A stretch of 64,000 bases of DNA from CAVRTM01 sp963696105 (GTDB lineage: Bacteria; Actinomycetota; Actinomycetes; Actinomycetales; Dermatophilaceae). Position 1 is the stretch's first letter. The number at the start of each line of letters is the position of its first letter. This document shows, piece after piece, positions 58,006 through 64,000 of the stretch. The notes beneath the pieces were generated by a model. It worked only from the letters and a program-made list of their open reading frames with translations, was not told where the DNA came from and made no database searches. The stretch spans positions 410,077-474,076 of the forward strand of contig CAVOIP010000001.1 of the NCBI GenBank assembly GCA_963696105.1, given 5' to 3'. The position numbers and the translations under genes were made by a program.

Positions 58006-58857
58006 ATGTGCGGGCGATACGCGGCCACCTCCAGGCCCGAGGACCTGGTCGAGGAGTTCGACATCGAGCAGGTGATGACGGGGGAGCCGTCCCGCAGCCT
58101 GCTCAGCGCGCCGCAGGACCCGCCGCCGGGCGCGCCGGACTACAACGTCGCACCGACCAAGCAGGCGCCGGTGATCCTCACCCGCGCGCCGCGGTCCACC
58201 GACCCGTCGTACGACGAGGACGCACCTGCCGTGCGCCAGCTGCGCCTGCTCACGTGGGGGCTGGTGCCGAGCTGGGCCAAGGACGTCAAGGTCGGGCTGC
58301 GGATGATCAACGCCCGGGCCGAGTCGGTGCTGGAGAAGCCGGCGTTCGCCAAGGCGGCAGCCTCCCGCCGCGCGCTGGTTCCGGCCTCCGGCTGGTACGA
58401 GTGGCAGGTCAGCCCGACGGCCACCGACGCCCGCGGCAAGCCGCGCAAGCAGCCCTTCTTCATCCACCACGCTGACGGGTCGCCGTTGGCGATGGCCGCC
58501 CTGTACGAGTTCTGGCGCGACCGCACCATCCAGGACAACGACGACCCGCGCGCGTGGCTGACGACGTACACGATCATCACCACCGACGCCGAGCCGGGAC
58601 TGGACCGGATCCACGACCGCCAGCCGCTGGTGCTCGAGCGCGAGGACTGGGCCGACTGGCTCGACCCGGACCAGACCGACCTGGAGGCCGTCCGCGCCCA
58701 CCTGGCGTTCAGCCGTCCCGGCCGCTTCGACGCCTTTCCGATCAGCAGTGCGGTCAACTCCTCGCGCAACAACGGCCCGCGCCTGCTCGAGCCCGTGGGG
58801 CGCGACGACCTCGCCGGCGTCGTCGACCCCATGACCGGTGAGGTCATCGGCGCCTGA
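58006..58857 (+). CDS. SOS response-associated peptidase, HMCES/YedK
   Basis: 283 residues starting MCGRYAATSRPEDLVEEFD; Cys2 is the residue that crosslinks abasic sites. Conserved NARAES, GWYEW and IHDRQPLVL motifs complete the site (the last usually reads IHDRMP). The enzyme shields abasic sites in single-stranded DNA. It is divergent from DoxX-aroA. Confidence 0.93.
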   Translation: MCGRYAATSRPEDLVEEFDIEQVMTGEPSRSLLSAPQDPPPGAPDYNVAPTKQAPVILTRAPRSTDPSYDEDAPAVRQLRLLTWGLVPSWAKDVKVGLRMINARAESVLEKPAFAKAAASRRALVPASGWYEWQVSPTATDARGKPRKQPFFIHHADGSPLAMAALYEFWRDRTIQDNDDPRAWLTTYTIITTDAEPGLDRIHDRQPLVLEREDWADWLDPDQTDLEAVRAHLAFSRPGRFDAFPISSAVNSSRNNGPRLLEPVGRDDLAGVVDPMTGEVIGA

Positions 58858-58959
58858 CGCCCCGTCGCCCGCGACGCTGTGCGCGGCGGCGCGTGTCTGG
58901 CACGATCACCGGGACGACGGGCGACGTACGCCCCTGGCGCGGGCGGAGGCGGGATCGGC

Positions 58960-59631
58960 GTGCGGGTGAGGGCCAGCGTGCGGGTGATCGAGACCCCCGT
59001 CGGGCCGGCGCGCGTCCACCTCGCCCGCCCGGACAGGCCGGACGGGCCGGTCGGCCCGGGTGGGCCGGTCGGGGCGCTCGTCCTCGGGCACGGCGCGGGA
59101 GGCGGGATCGAGGCTCCCGACCTCGTGGCGCTGACCGCCCTCACCGCCGACGGCTGGCTCGTCGCCCGGGTCGAGCAACCGTGGCGGGTGGCCGGGCGAC
59201 GGATCGCGACCCCGCCGGCGCAGCTGGACACCGCTTGGCTGGCCGTTCTGCAGCGGCTGACCGCCGGCCGCGGGCGCCTTCCGGTCCCACTCGTGGTGGG
59301 CGGGCGCAGCGCCGGCGCCCGCGTCGCCTGCCGCACCGCCGAGGCGGTCGGCGCCGCGGCCGTGCTCGCGCTGTCCTTCCCCCTGCATCCACCGGGCCGA
59401 CCGGACAAGTCCCGTGCCGACGAGGCGCGGCTGGTCCTCGACGCCGGCCTCCCCCTGGCCGTGGTCCAGGGGGAGCGTGACGCGTTCGGCGGACCGCAGG
59501 AGGTCCGCGCCGCGCTGGGGGAGCGGGCCGTCATCAGGCCCGCGCGCGGCACGCACTCGTTCTCCAAGGATCCGGCCGACGTCGTGCAGGAGGTGCGCGG
59601 CTGGCTCGCCACGCTGCGCCGTACCCCTTGA
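58960..59631 (+). CDS. Alpha/beta hydrolase, Tex30/KANL3-like small family
   Basis: 223 residues. Oxyanion segment VLGHGAGGGIEAPDL and nucleophile elbow GGRSAGARVA are clear, and the late Asp/His are VVQGERDAFGG and GTHSFS. The family is predicted serine hydrolases of unknown substrate. GTG 58960 follows GGAGGCGGG; the frame is open further upstream. Confidence 0.78.
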   Translation: MRVRASVRVIETPVGPARVHLARPDRPDGPVGPGGPVGALVLGHGAGGGIEAPDLVALTALTADGWLVARVEQPWRVAGRRIATPPAQLDTAWLAVLQRLTAGRGRLPVPLVVGGRSAGARVACRTAEAVGAAAVLALSFPLHPPGRPDKSRADEARLVLDAGLPLAVVQGERDAFGGPQEVRAALGERAVIRPARGTHSFSKDPADVVQEVRGWLATLRRTP

Positions 59632-59657
59632 GCCTGGGGCGCGACCCGGGCGGCACA

Positions 59658-59684
59658 GGGAATGCCGGGGGCAGCCGCGGTGTT
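59658..59684 (+). promoter_or_regulatory. SigR-type promoter upstream of sigR
   Basis: GGGAAT (59658-59663), an 18-base spacer and GTT (59682-59684) match the SigR/SigH consensus GGGAAT-N18-GTT. It lies 134 bases before the usual sigR start, consistent with autoregulation during thiol oxidation, as known for Streptomyces sigR. Confidence 0.75.
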
Positions 59685-59817
59685 GAACGGCGTGATCCTG
59701 AAGCGCCGAAGGAGAATGTGCGTGTTCACTGCCGAACTGGCCCCCGTGACCGGCCAACCCCAGCTCAGGCTCGGCTCGGGAAGTGGCCACGCCGCCGCGG
59801 CACTAGGCTGGGGGGTG

Positions 59818-60471
59818 ATGACCGAGCAACAGCAGACCACCTCCGCCCCAGCCCCGGGGGACGAGCCCACCGTCGACGTCGGCGCCGAGACGCCCGCTGA
59901 GCGGGCGGCGCGCTTCGAGGCGCGAGGCGCTGCAGTACCTGGACCAGCTCTACCGGCGGCCCTGCGCATGACGCGCAACCCCGCCGACGCCGAGGACCTG
60001 GTGCAGGAGACCTTCGCCAAGGCGTTCGCCGCCTTCCACCAGTACCAGCCCGGCACGAACCTCAAGGCCTGGCTGTACCGCATCCTCACGAACACCTACA
60101 TCAACACGTACCGCAAGAAGCAGCGCGAGCCGCTGCAGTCCGACGCCGAGCGAGGTCGAGGACTACCAGCTGGCCCGGGCCGAGTCGCACTCCTCCGCCG
60201 GGCTCGCGCTCGGCCGAGGCCGAGGCGCTGGACCACCTGCCCGACAGCGACGTCAAGCGACGCCCTGCAGGAGATCCCCGAGGACTTCCGGATGGCGGTC
60301 TACCTCGCCGACGTCGAGGGCTTCGCCTACAAGGAGATCGCCGAGATCATGGACACGCCGATCGGCACGGTCATGTCCCGGCTGCACCGCGGACGGCGCC
60401 AGCTGCGCGAGCTGCTGACCGACTACGCGCGCGAGCGCGGCTTCGTGCACCGAGGGAGGTCGACGTCGTGA
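59818..60471 (+). pseudogene. sigR: RNA polymerase sigma factor SigR/SigH (frameshifted in this sequence)
   Basis: Reads as an ECF sigma factor responding to disulfide stress. Region 2 is LRMTRNPADAEDLVQETFAK and FHQYQPGTNLKAWLYRIL; region 4 is LQEIPEDFRMAVYLADVEG and GTVMSRLHRGRRQLRELL. Indels disturb it: a compensated pair around 59925-59960 and three insertions near 60147, 60207 and 60258. An upstream in-frame ATG at 59716, with AAGGAG before it, would add 34 residues. The final stop overlaps the rsrA GTG. Given strong conservation, sequence errors are likely. Confidence 0.85.
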
Positions 60472-60734
60472 GCTGCGGCAACCACCACGACACCGACTGC
60501 TCCGAGGTCCTCCGCGGGTCTACGAGTACCTCGACGGCGAGATGGGGCCGACGACCGACTCGCACATCCGTCAGCACCTCGAGGAGTGCGGCCCGTGCCT
60601 GCGCGAGTACGACCTCGACCAGGTGCTCAAGGCGCTCGTACGGCGCTCCTGCGCCGGCGAGTCCGCGCCGAGCGAGCTGCGCATCCAGATCCTGGCCCGG
60701 ATCACCGACGGTGACCGTCGAGGTGCGCGACTGA
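60468..60734 (+). pseudogene. rsrA: Anti-sigma factor RsrA (frameshifted in this sequence)
   Basis: Starts MSCGNHHDTDCSEVL (GTG 60468), then joins QHLEECGPCLREYDLDQVLK. The HxxxCxxC zinc site and an N-terminal Cys are those of redox-sensitive anti-sigma RsrA, which binds SigR until its thiols are oxidised. One base is missing near 60518 and one extra near 60705, after which it ends in VTVEVRD. It overlaps sigR by GTGA. Confidence 0.85.
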
Positions 60735-60762
60735 CGCGCTCGACCCCCGCTGCCGAATGACA

Positions 60763-60797
60763 AAGGCCCCCGCTTCCTCGAAGGAAGCGGGGGCCTT
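60763..60797. terminator. Bidirectional terminator between rsrA and the bL37 gene
   Basis: AAGGCCCCCGCTTCC pairs perfectly with GGAAGCGGGGGCCTT around TCGAA. It sits between convergent genes; on the minus strand it is followed by TTTGTCATT. Confidence 0.85.
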
Positions 60798-60816
60798 CGT
60801 CGTGCATCTGCGCGGC

Positions 60817-60891
60817 TCAGGCGTTGGGCTTGCGGCCGTGGTTGGCGGCGTTGCCCTTGCGGCAGCGGCGCTTGCGGGCGCGCTTGCTCAT
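60817..60891 (-). CDS. Ribosomal protein bL37 (AURKAIP1/COX24-like), 24 residues
   Basis: The minus strand reads MSKRARKRRCRKGNAANHGR followed by KPNA and a stop at 60817. This very small basic protein is the actinobacterial 50S protein bL37. GGAG lies six bases before the ATG at 60891. It is below usual gene-finder limits, and its place next to sigR-rsrA is common in actinobacteria. Confidence 0.92.
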   Translation of the reverse strand: MSKRARKRRCRKGNAANHGRKPNA

Positions 60892-61244
60892 GTCTGCTCC
60901 AAAGTGTGTGGGTCACGACGGGTTCCCAGGGGGGACGATCCCCAGTATTCTCGCACAACCGGTCGGGGGGGCCGGCACGGGCTGGGGTTCCTCCGCCGCG
61001 ATGCGCGGTGTCGAGGACGGGCCATCTGCAAACAACTGGCAGCAAACAGTCCCTAATTGTCCCATTTCTTTGCAAGCAACACGGTGGTTTCACCATCGTG
61101 AGGTCGCCAGACCCAACGGAAGGTCTGCAAACGGGACCAGGCTCGCAAATCGTGTGAATCTACAGATGTGCCGGCGACCACCACGGCGCCCGGTCAGTGC
61201 CCAGTCTCCTGGGCGTCAAACACTTGTGTGAAAGGAAACGCCCA
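60892..61244. other. Lower-G+C leader region with repeated GCAAA(C/T) motifs
   Basis: The first ~80 bases hold the bL37 promoter on the minus strand. From about 61020 the base composition falls clearly. GCAAAC occurs at 61028, 61042 and 61127, with GCAAG at 61072 and GCAAAT at 61145, and CAGACC/GGTCTG (61108-61127) forms a small inverted repeat. No gene is seen. It probably contains promoter and regulator sites of the peptide array. Confidence 0.5.
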
Positions 61245-61390
61245 ATGAAGACGATCGTCAAGGCCATCGAGTCGATGCTCACCCAGGACGCCACCCAGCA
61301 GTGGACGGCCGCGCCGACCCAGGTCGGTCCGGTCTGCCGAGCTGGAACTGGGGCTCCAGCTTCGTCCCTCCTGCGTCTGCGGGCGCCTGA
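61245..61390 (+). CDS. WNW mini-peptide gene 1 (distinct N-terminus, frame broken)
   Basis: Start ATG 61245 follows GAAAGGAAACGCCCA. The first 19 codons differ from the other copies (MKTIVKAIESMLTQDATQQ), then comes WTAAPTQVGPV, a variant of the 15-residue module, leading into PSWNWG. One base appears to be missing near 61336; restored, the peptide ends SSFVPPASAGA at TGA 61388. As read, the frame instead runs on to 61496. The tail is homologous to the 3' flank of copy 2, so the original stop has been lost. Confidence 0.55.
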
Positions 61391-61414
61391 TCGCCCCCCC
61401 ACAGCGTCGGGCTC

Positions 61415-61540
61415 TTGTCGACGCCGCAACCTGAGCTGGAACAGGACGCTAACTCACGACGGACCGGCTCGAACTCCAGCTGGAACTGGACCGTGAACCA
61501 CTCCGAGGTCGGCTCGCTGTCGAGCTGGAACTGGACCTGA
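61415..61540 (+). CDS. WNW mini-peptide gene 2 (degenerate start)
   Basis: 41 codons from TTG 61415; the second half is SNSSWNWTVNHSEVGSLSSW and NWT before TGA 61538. Compared with copies 3-6 the GAAAGG site has changed to ACAGCG and the ATG to TTG, and the N-terminal codons have drifted (STPQPELEQDANSRRTG). It may be a decaying copy. Confidence 0.45.
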   Translation: MSTPQPELEQDANSRRTGSNSSWNWTVNHSEVGSLSSWNWT

Positions 61541-61604
61541 TTCTCCCGCTTCGTCCCTCCTCGTCTGACGGGCGCCTGATCGCCCATGTTGAAAGGTCGC
61601 TCTC

Positions 61605-61733
61605 ATGTCGAACGCCGCAAACCCGAGCTGGAACTGGACCGTGAACAACGCCCAGGTCGGCTCGCTCTCGAGCTGGAACTGGACCGTGAACAACGCCGAG
61701 GTCGGTCCGCTCTCGAGCTGGAACTGGACCTGA
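61605..61733 (+). CDS. WNW mini-peptide gene 3, intact, 42 residues
   Basis: The clearest copy: GAAAGG, then ATG 61605. Layout is MSNAANPSWNWT plus two 15-residue modules, VNNAQVGSLSSWNWT and VNNAEVGPLSSWNWT, and TGA 61731. There is no signal peptide or recognised domain. Alternating Trp, Asn and Thr around turn-like Gly/Pro suggest beta hairpins; the WNW core recalls the darobactin core, without any modifying enzyme in view. Confidence 0.65.
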   Translation: MSNAANPSWNWTVNNAQVGSLSSWNWTVNNAEVGPLSSWNWT

Positions 61734-61794
61734 TCCTCTCCCGCTCGAACCCCCCTCAGCTTCGGGCGCCGATCGCCCGTTCGAAAGGCCTCTC

Positions 61795-61924
61795 ATGACG
61801 AACACCGCGAACTCCAGCTGGAACTGGACCGTGAACAACGCCGCAGGTCGGCTCGCTCTCGAGCTGGAACTGGACCGTGAACAACGCCGAGGTCGGTCCG
61901 GTCTCGAGCTGGAACTGGACCTGA
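61795..61924 (+). CDS. WNW mini-peptide gene 4 (one extra base)
   Basis: GAAAGG and ATG 61795 open MTNTANSSWNWTVNNA. An extra G near 61842 (GCCGCAGG against GCCCAGG in copies 3 and 6) shifts the frame; removing it gives two more modules ending VGPVSSWNWT at TGA 61922. Uncorrected, the frame stays open to 62208 through copy 5. Confidence 0.55.
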
Positions 61925-61998
61925 TCGTCCGCTCCCCGCCTTTGCGTCGACCCCCTCAGCTTCGGGCGCCGGATCGCCCGCCTCGAAAGGACCCTCTC

Positions 61999-62128
61999 AT
62001 GACGAACACCGCGAACTCCAGCTGGAACTGGACCGTGAACAACGCCGCAGGTCGGCTCGCTCTCGAGCTGGAACTGGACCGTGAACAACGCCGAGGTCGG
62101 TCCGGTCTCGAGCTGGAACTGGACCTGA
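61999..62128 (+). CDS. WNW mini-peptide gene 5 (same extra base as gene 4)
   Basis: Nearly identical to copy 4, 204 bases further on, including the same extra G (near 62046). Corrected, it ends at TGA 62126. The shared insertion means either a recent duplication of an already altered copy or an assembly duplication. Confidence 0.55.
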
Positions 62129-62204
62129 TCTCTCCGCTCGACCCTTCGCGTCGACCACCCCGTCAGCTTCGGGCGCCGGATCGCCCGCCTCGAAAGGCCC
62201 TCTC

Positions 62205-62294
62205 ATGACGAACACCGCGAACTCCAGCTGGAACTGGACCGTGAACAACGCCCAGGTCGGTCCGCTCGCGAGCTGGAACCACAGTTGGGCCTGA
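62205..62294 (+). CDS. WNW mini-peptide gene 6, intact, 29 residues
   Basis: GAAAGG and ATG 62205; MTNTANSSWNWTVNNA, then QVGPLASWNHSWA and TGA 62292. Only one full module, with the last WNW altered to WNHSW. The uncorrected frame of copies 4-5 ends on this ATG (ATGA). Confidence 0.6.
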   Translation: MTNTANSSWNWTVNNAQVGPLASWNHSWA

Positions 62295-62509
62295 GTCTCC
62301 GGCATCTTGACCGCGCGGCACCACGCGGTTCTCCGTGGCCGTTCGGAATGAACGCTGGGTCAGCACAATCGCCGGCTCACGGAATCCATGTCCCAGTACG
62401 GTCAATCCTTGGCCGCACCGCAGCTGCAAGTCGTCTCAGGCACTGGGGCGTGAATCCCCGCTCCTGCGAGGCGTCCGTGGCCGTCCCCGCTCGGCTATCC
62501 TCATCTACC

Positions 62510-63946
62510 ATGACCCCGACACGCACCAGGGAGGATCCTCCCGTCCGGTGCTCATCTATGTCGGTCTGGTCGCCCTCGTCGCCTCGGCTCTGCTCGTGCC
62601 CGCCTCGCTCGTCGAGCCCTTCCCGCCGACTGGGTCATGCTGGTCGTGCTTCTGTCCTTGAGTTTGATAGTTGGCGCTTCCAAGGGGGAGCGTGTAGAGC
62701 AGCGGACTGCACTCTCCTTCGCGAGCATTCTCTACCTTGCCTCGGTCGCGCTGCTCGGCCCTCTTGGAGCAGCGCTTGTCGGCGCCGCCTCTCCGTTGGC
62801 CGGTCTGCGCCAACAGCAGCCGCCGCAGCGCGTCTTCAACGTGGGATGAACATGATTATCGCCGGCGTCGCCGGCTGGTTTACATCTGGGTCGGTGGCGT
62901 CCGCGTCAACAGGTCGATGACGCGCGTCCGGACCTCATCCTGCGGGTCGGTCTACCGCTGATCCCCGCCGACCTTGCGATGTGCCTTGCCAATGCACTGC
63001 TGATGTCGGGCGTCATGAAGCTTATCACGGGGGGTGCCTGTTCGTCGTTTTCGTGGCCACCATGCTCACCTCGTCCGGACCGGCATACGTCGGTTACGGC
63101 CTGATCGGCTTCCTGTTCGCCGTCCTGTGGGTCCCGGCTGGGGTCGGGCGCCTTCAGCGCACTACTCGTGTTGTCCCCGCTCTTCGTCGCCCGGTGGGCC
63201 TTCGTGCCAGTACGGCGATGAGAACAACGCGCACGACCGGACGCTGAGGGCCTTGGTGGCCGCGGTGGAGACCAAGGATCCGTTCGTACGCGCGGGCACA
63301 GCGGACGCGTCGCGCACTGTGTGATCTCATTGCGGGGCGATGGGTCTGAGCCACACCGACACTCGCCTCCCTGCGCTATGCGGGCATGCTCCATGACGTC
63401 GGGCTGGTCGGGCAGTCCCGGGCCGAGTCCTGCGCAAGATCGATACCTCAGCGACTCCGACCACGCCAGCGTGCGGCCAGCACCCGACCGGGGTGCGGAG
63501 ATGGTGCGTGACATCGAGTTCCTCAAGCCGGCGCTGACGGCATCGAGCACCACCACGAGCGCTTCGACGGGCGAGGCTATCCGGTTGGCCTGGCCGGCGA
63601 CGACATCCCGCTGTTCCTTGCCCGGATCGTCTCGGTGGCCCGGATGCCGTTCGAGTCGCTGACCACGAGCGACATCGACCGGGCGGCCCTGCCCATCCCG
63701 GATGCGCTCGAGGAGGTCAACGTCGCAGTGAGACGCAGTTCGACCCGGTGGTGGTCGCGGCCCTGCGCCGTGGCCTGTCCCGCGAGCCGTGGCCCGTGCG
63801 GACACTGGACCTCACGGCACGGTCGCGGCTGGCGGAGCTGGGTACGACCACGACGACCCCGCCCAGTCAGATGCGATGGCCGGCGTTCAGCCACGCGGAG
63901 CCGGACGGGCTCGTCAGCGACGGACCTCGATGGAGGCGCGTCGTGA
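62510..63946 (+). pseudogene. Membrane-bound HD-GYP phosphodiesterase-like protein (frameshifted)
   Basis: Joined over frames: ATG 62510, a helical membrane region of about six or seven segments (VLIYVGLVALVASALLVPAS; VLLSLSLIVGASKGERVEQR; GPAYVGYGLIGFLFAVLWVP), then an HD-GYP domain: LRALVAAVETKDPFVRAGT, SLRYAGMLHDVGLVG, and EHHHERFDGRGYPVGLAGDD with the GYP element. HD-GYP domains hydrolyse cyclic-di-GMP. Indels interrupt it at least six times. The likely stop at 63944-63946 overlaps a following GTG. Confidence 0.75.
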
Positions 63947-64000
63947 AGTGGCCGTCCCGGTTCGACATCGAGCAGCTGCTGGGACTCCTCGCGATACATA
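63943..64000 (+). CDS. Start of a further gene (3' end outside window)
   Basis: GTG 63943 follows GGAGG by six bases and opens VKWPSRFDIEQLLGLLAIH up to the window edge. It overlaps the HD-GYP gene end as GTGA. Too short to assign. Confidence 0.4.
   Translation, partial: MKWPSRFDIEQLLGLLAIH

Larger units (their letters stand above)
61245..62294 (+). repeat. Tandem ~200-bp gene repeat with hairpin in each spacer
   Basis: Six peptide genes repeat at 170-206 base intervals. Each spacer has a GAAAGG site and, upstream of it, a GGGCG/CGCCC hairpin with a 5-6 base loop: 61381-61396, 61570-61585, 61763-61779, 61963-61980 and 62170-62187 (the last three have 6-bp stems CGGGCG/CGCCCG). Inside the genes, a 45-bp unit encodes VNNAxVGxLSSWNWT. 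Confidence 0.88.

Noticed and set aside
61020..61245. Cyclic-di-GMP (GEMM-I) riboswitch upstream of the peptide array
   Set aside because: GCAAAC and CGCAAA motifs and a nearby HD-GYP gene suggested it, but the hairpin between the motifs and the tetraloop receptor of GEMM-I cannot be built. A covariance-model scan would decide.
61795..62208. Programmed frameshifting in peptide copies 4 and 5
   Set aside because: No slippery sequence or downstream stimulator is seen at the shared insertion, and copies 3 and 6 lack the extra base.
61449..62305. Minus-strand ORFs through the peptide array (repeated FTVQFQLE)
   Set aside because: They are reverse reading of the 45-bp repeat; no ribosome sites precede them, while the + strand copies each have GAAAGG and an ATG.
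61245..64000. Darobactin-type gene cluster
   Set aside because: Only the WNW tripeptide is shared; the module is repeated, there is no typical leader/core split, and no radical SAM or exporter gene is present in the window.

Overview
The window is high-G+C throughout (about 70% by eye). Gene content points to an actinobacterium, most likely a Nocardioides-like member of the Propionibacteriales. The markers are a SigR/RsrA pair with a SigR-type promoter, the 24-residue ribosomal protein bL37, an aroA-rsgA pair close to hisN, a GAF-ANTAR regulator, a BTAD/AAA regulator, mycothiol-type PIG-L chemistry and a single-chain 1834-residue acyl-CoA carboxylase. The genus is inference; no rRNA or tRNA gene was recognised.

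Layout. 0-2.4 kb: the end of a SNF2 helicase and a truncated zinc alcohol dehydrogenase. 2.5-11.6 kb: a lipoprotein serine hydrolase, then a tightly packed redox group (PIG-L deacetylase, small protein, OsmC, two flavoproteins, BTAD/AAA regulator). 11.6-17.4 kb: AzlCD exporter, MaoC dehydratase, two paralogous proteins (one with a nine-fold SGEGVx repeat), an MHS-family symporter and a GAF-ANTAR protein. 17.7-24.7 kb: beta-phosphoglucomutase plus GH65 phosphorylase (both frameshifted), a ribosome hibernation factor preceded by a 15-codon leader ORF, a site-2 protease and YidD. 24.8-34.4 kb: a hemicellulose/mannoside locus (AGE epimerase, GH2 beta-mannosidase, ROK repressor with a clear operator, CE7 esterase, GH43) with lipoprotein and membrane genes inside it. 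34.4-51.2 kb: cation exchanger, alditol oxidase, homocysteine methyltransferase, acyl-CoA carboxylase, NDH-2, amine oxidase-like flavoprotein, M16 peptidase pair and GabT. 51.3-60.9 kb: housekeeping genes (hisN, rsgA, aroA, HMCES/YedK, sigR-rsrA, bL37), interrupted by a PD-(D/E)XK-like gene lying between two opposed 32-bp tandem repeat arrays. 61-64 kb: a lower-G+C leader, six tandem genes for Trp-rich mini-peptides built on a 15-residue WNW module, a membrane HD-GYP protein and the start of another gene.

The strongest candidates for something undescribed are the WNW mini-peptide array with its repeated hairpins and adjacent membrane HD-GYP gene, and the paired inverted 32-bp arrays around the nuclease-like gene.

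A caution applies to several genes. Dense single-base indels, mostly insertions, break pgmB, GH65, GH2, sigR, rsrA, the HD-GYP gene and some peptide genes, while long neighbours such as the 5.5-kb carboxylase are clean. Because sigR and rsrA are well conserved, and the broken genes keep their sequence between indels, I read most of these as local sequence or assembly errors rather than decay, but this cannot be settled from the sequence alone.
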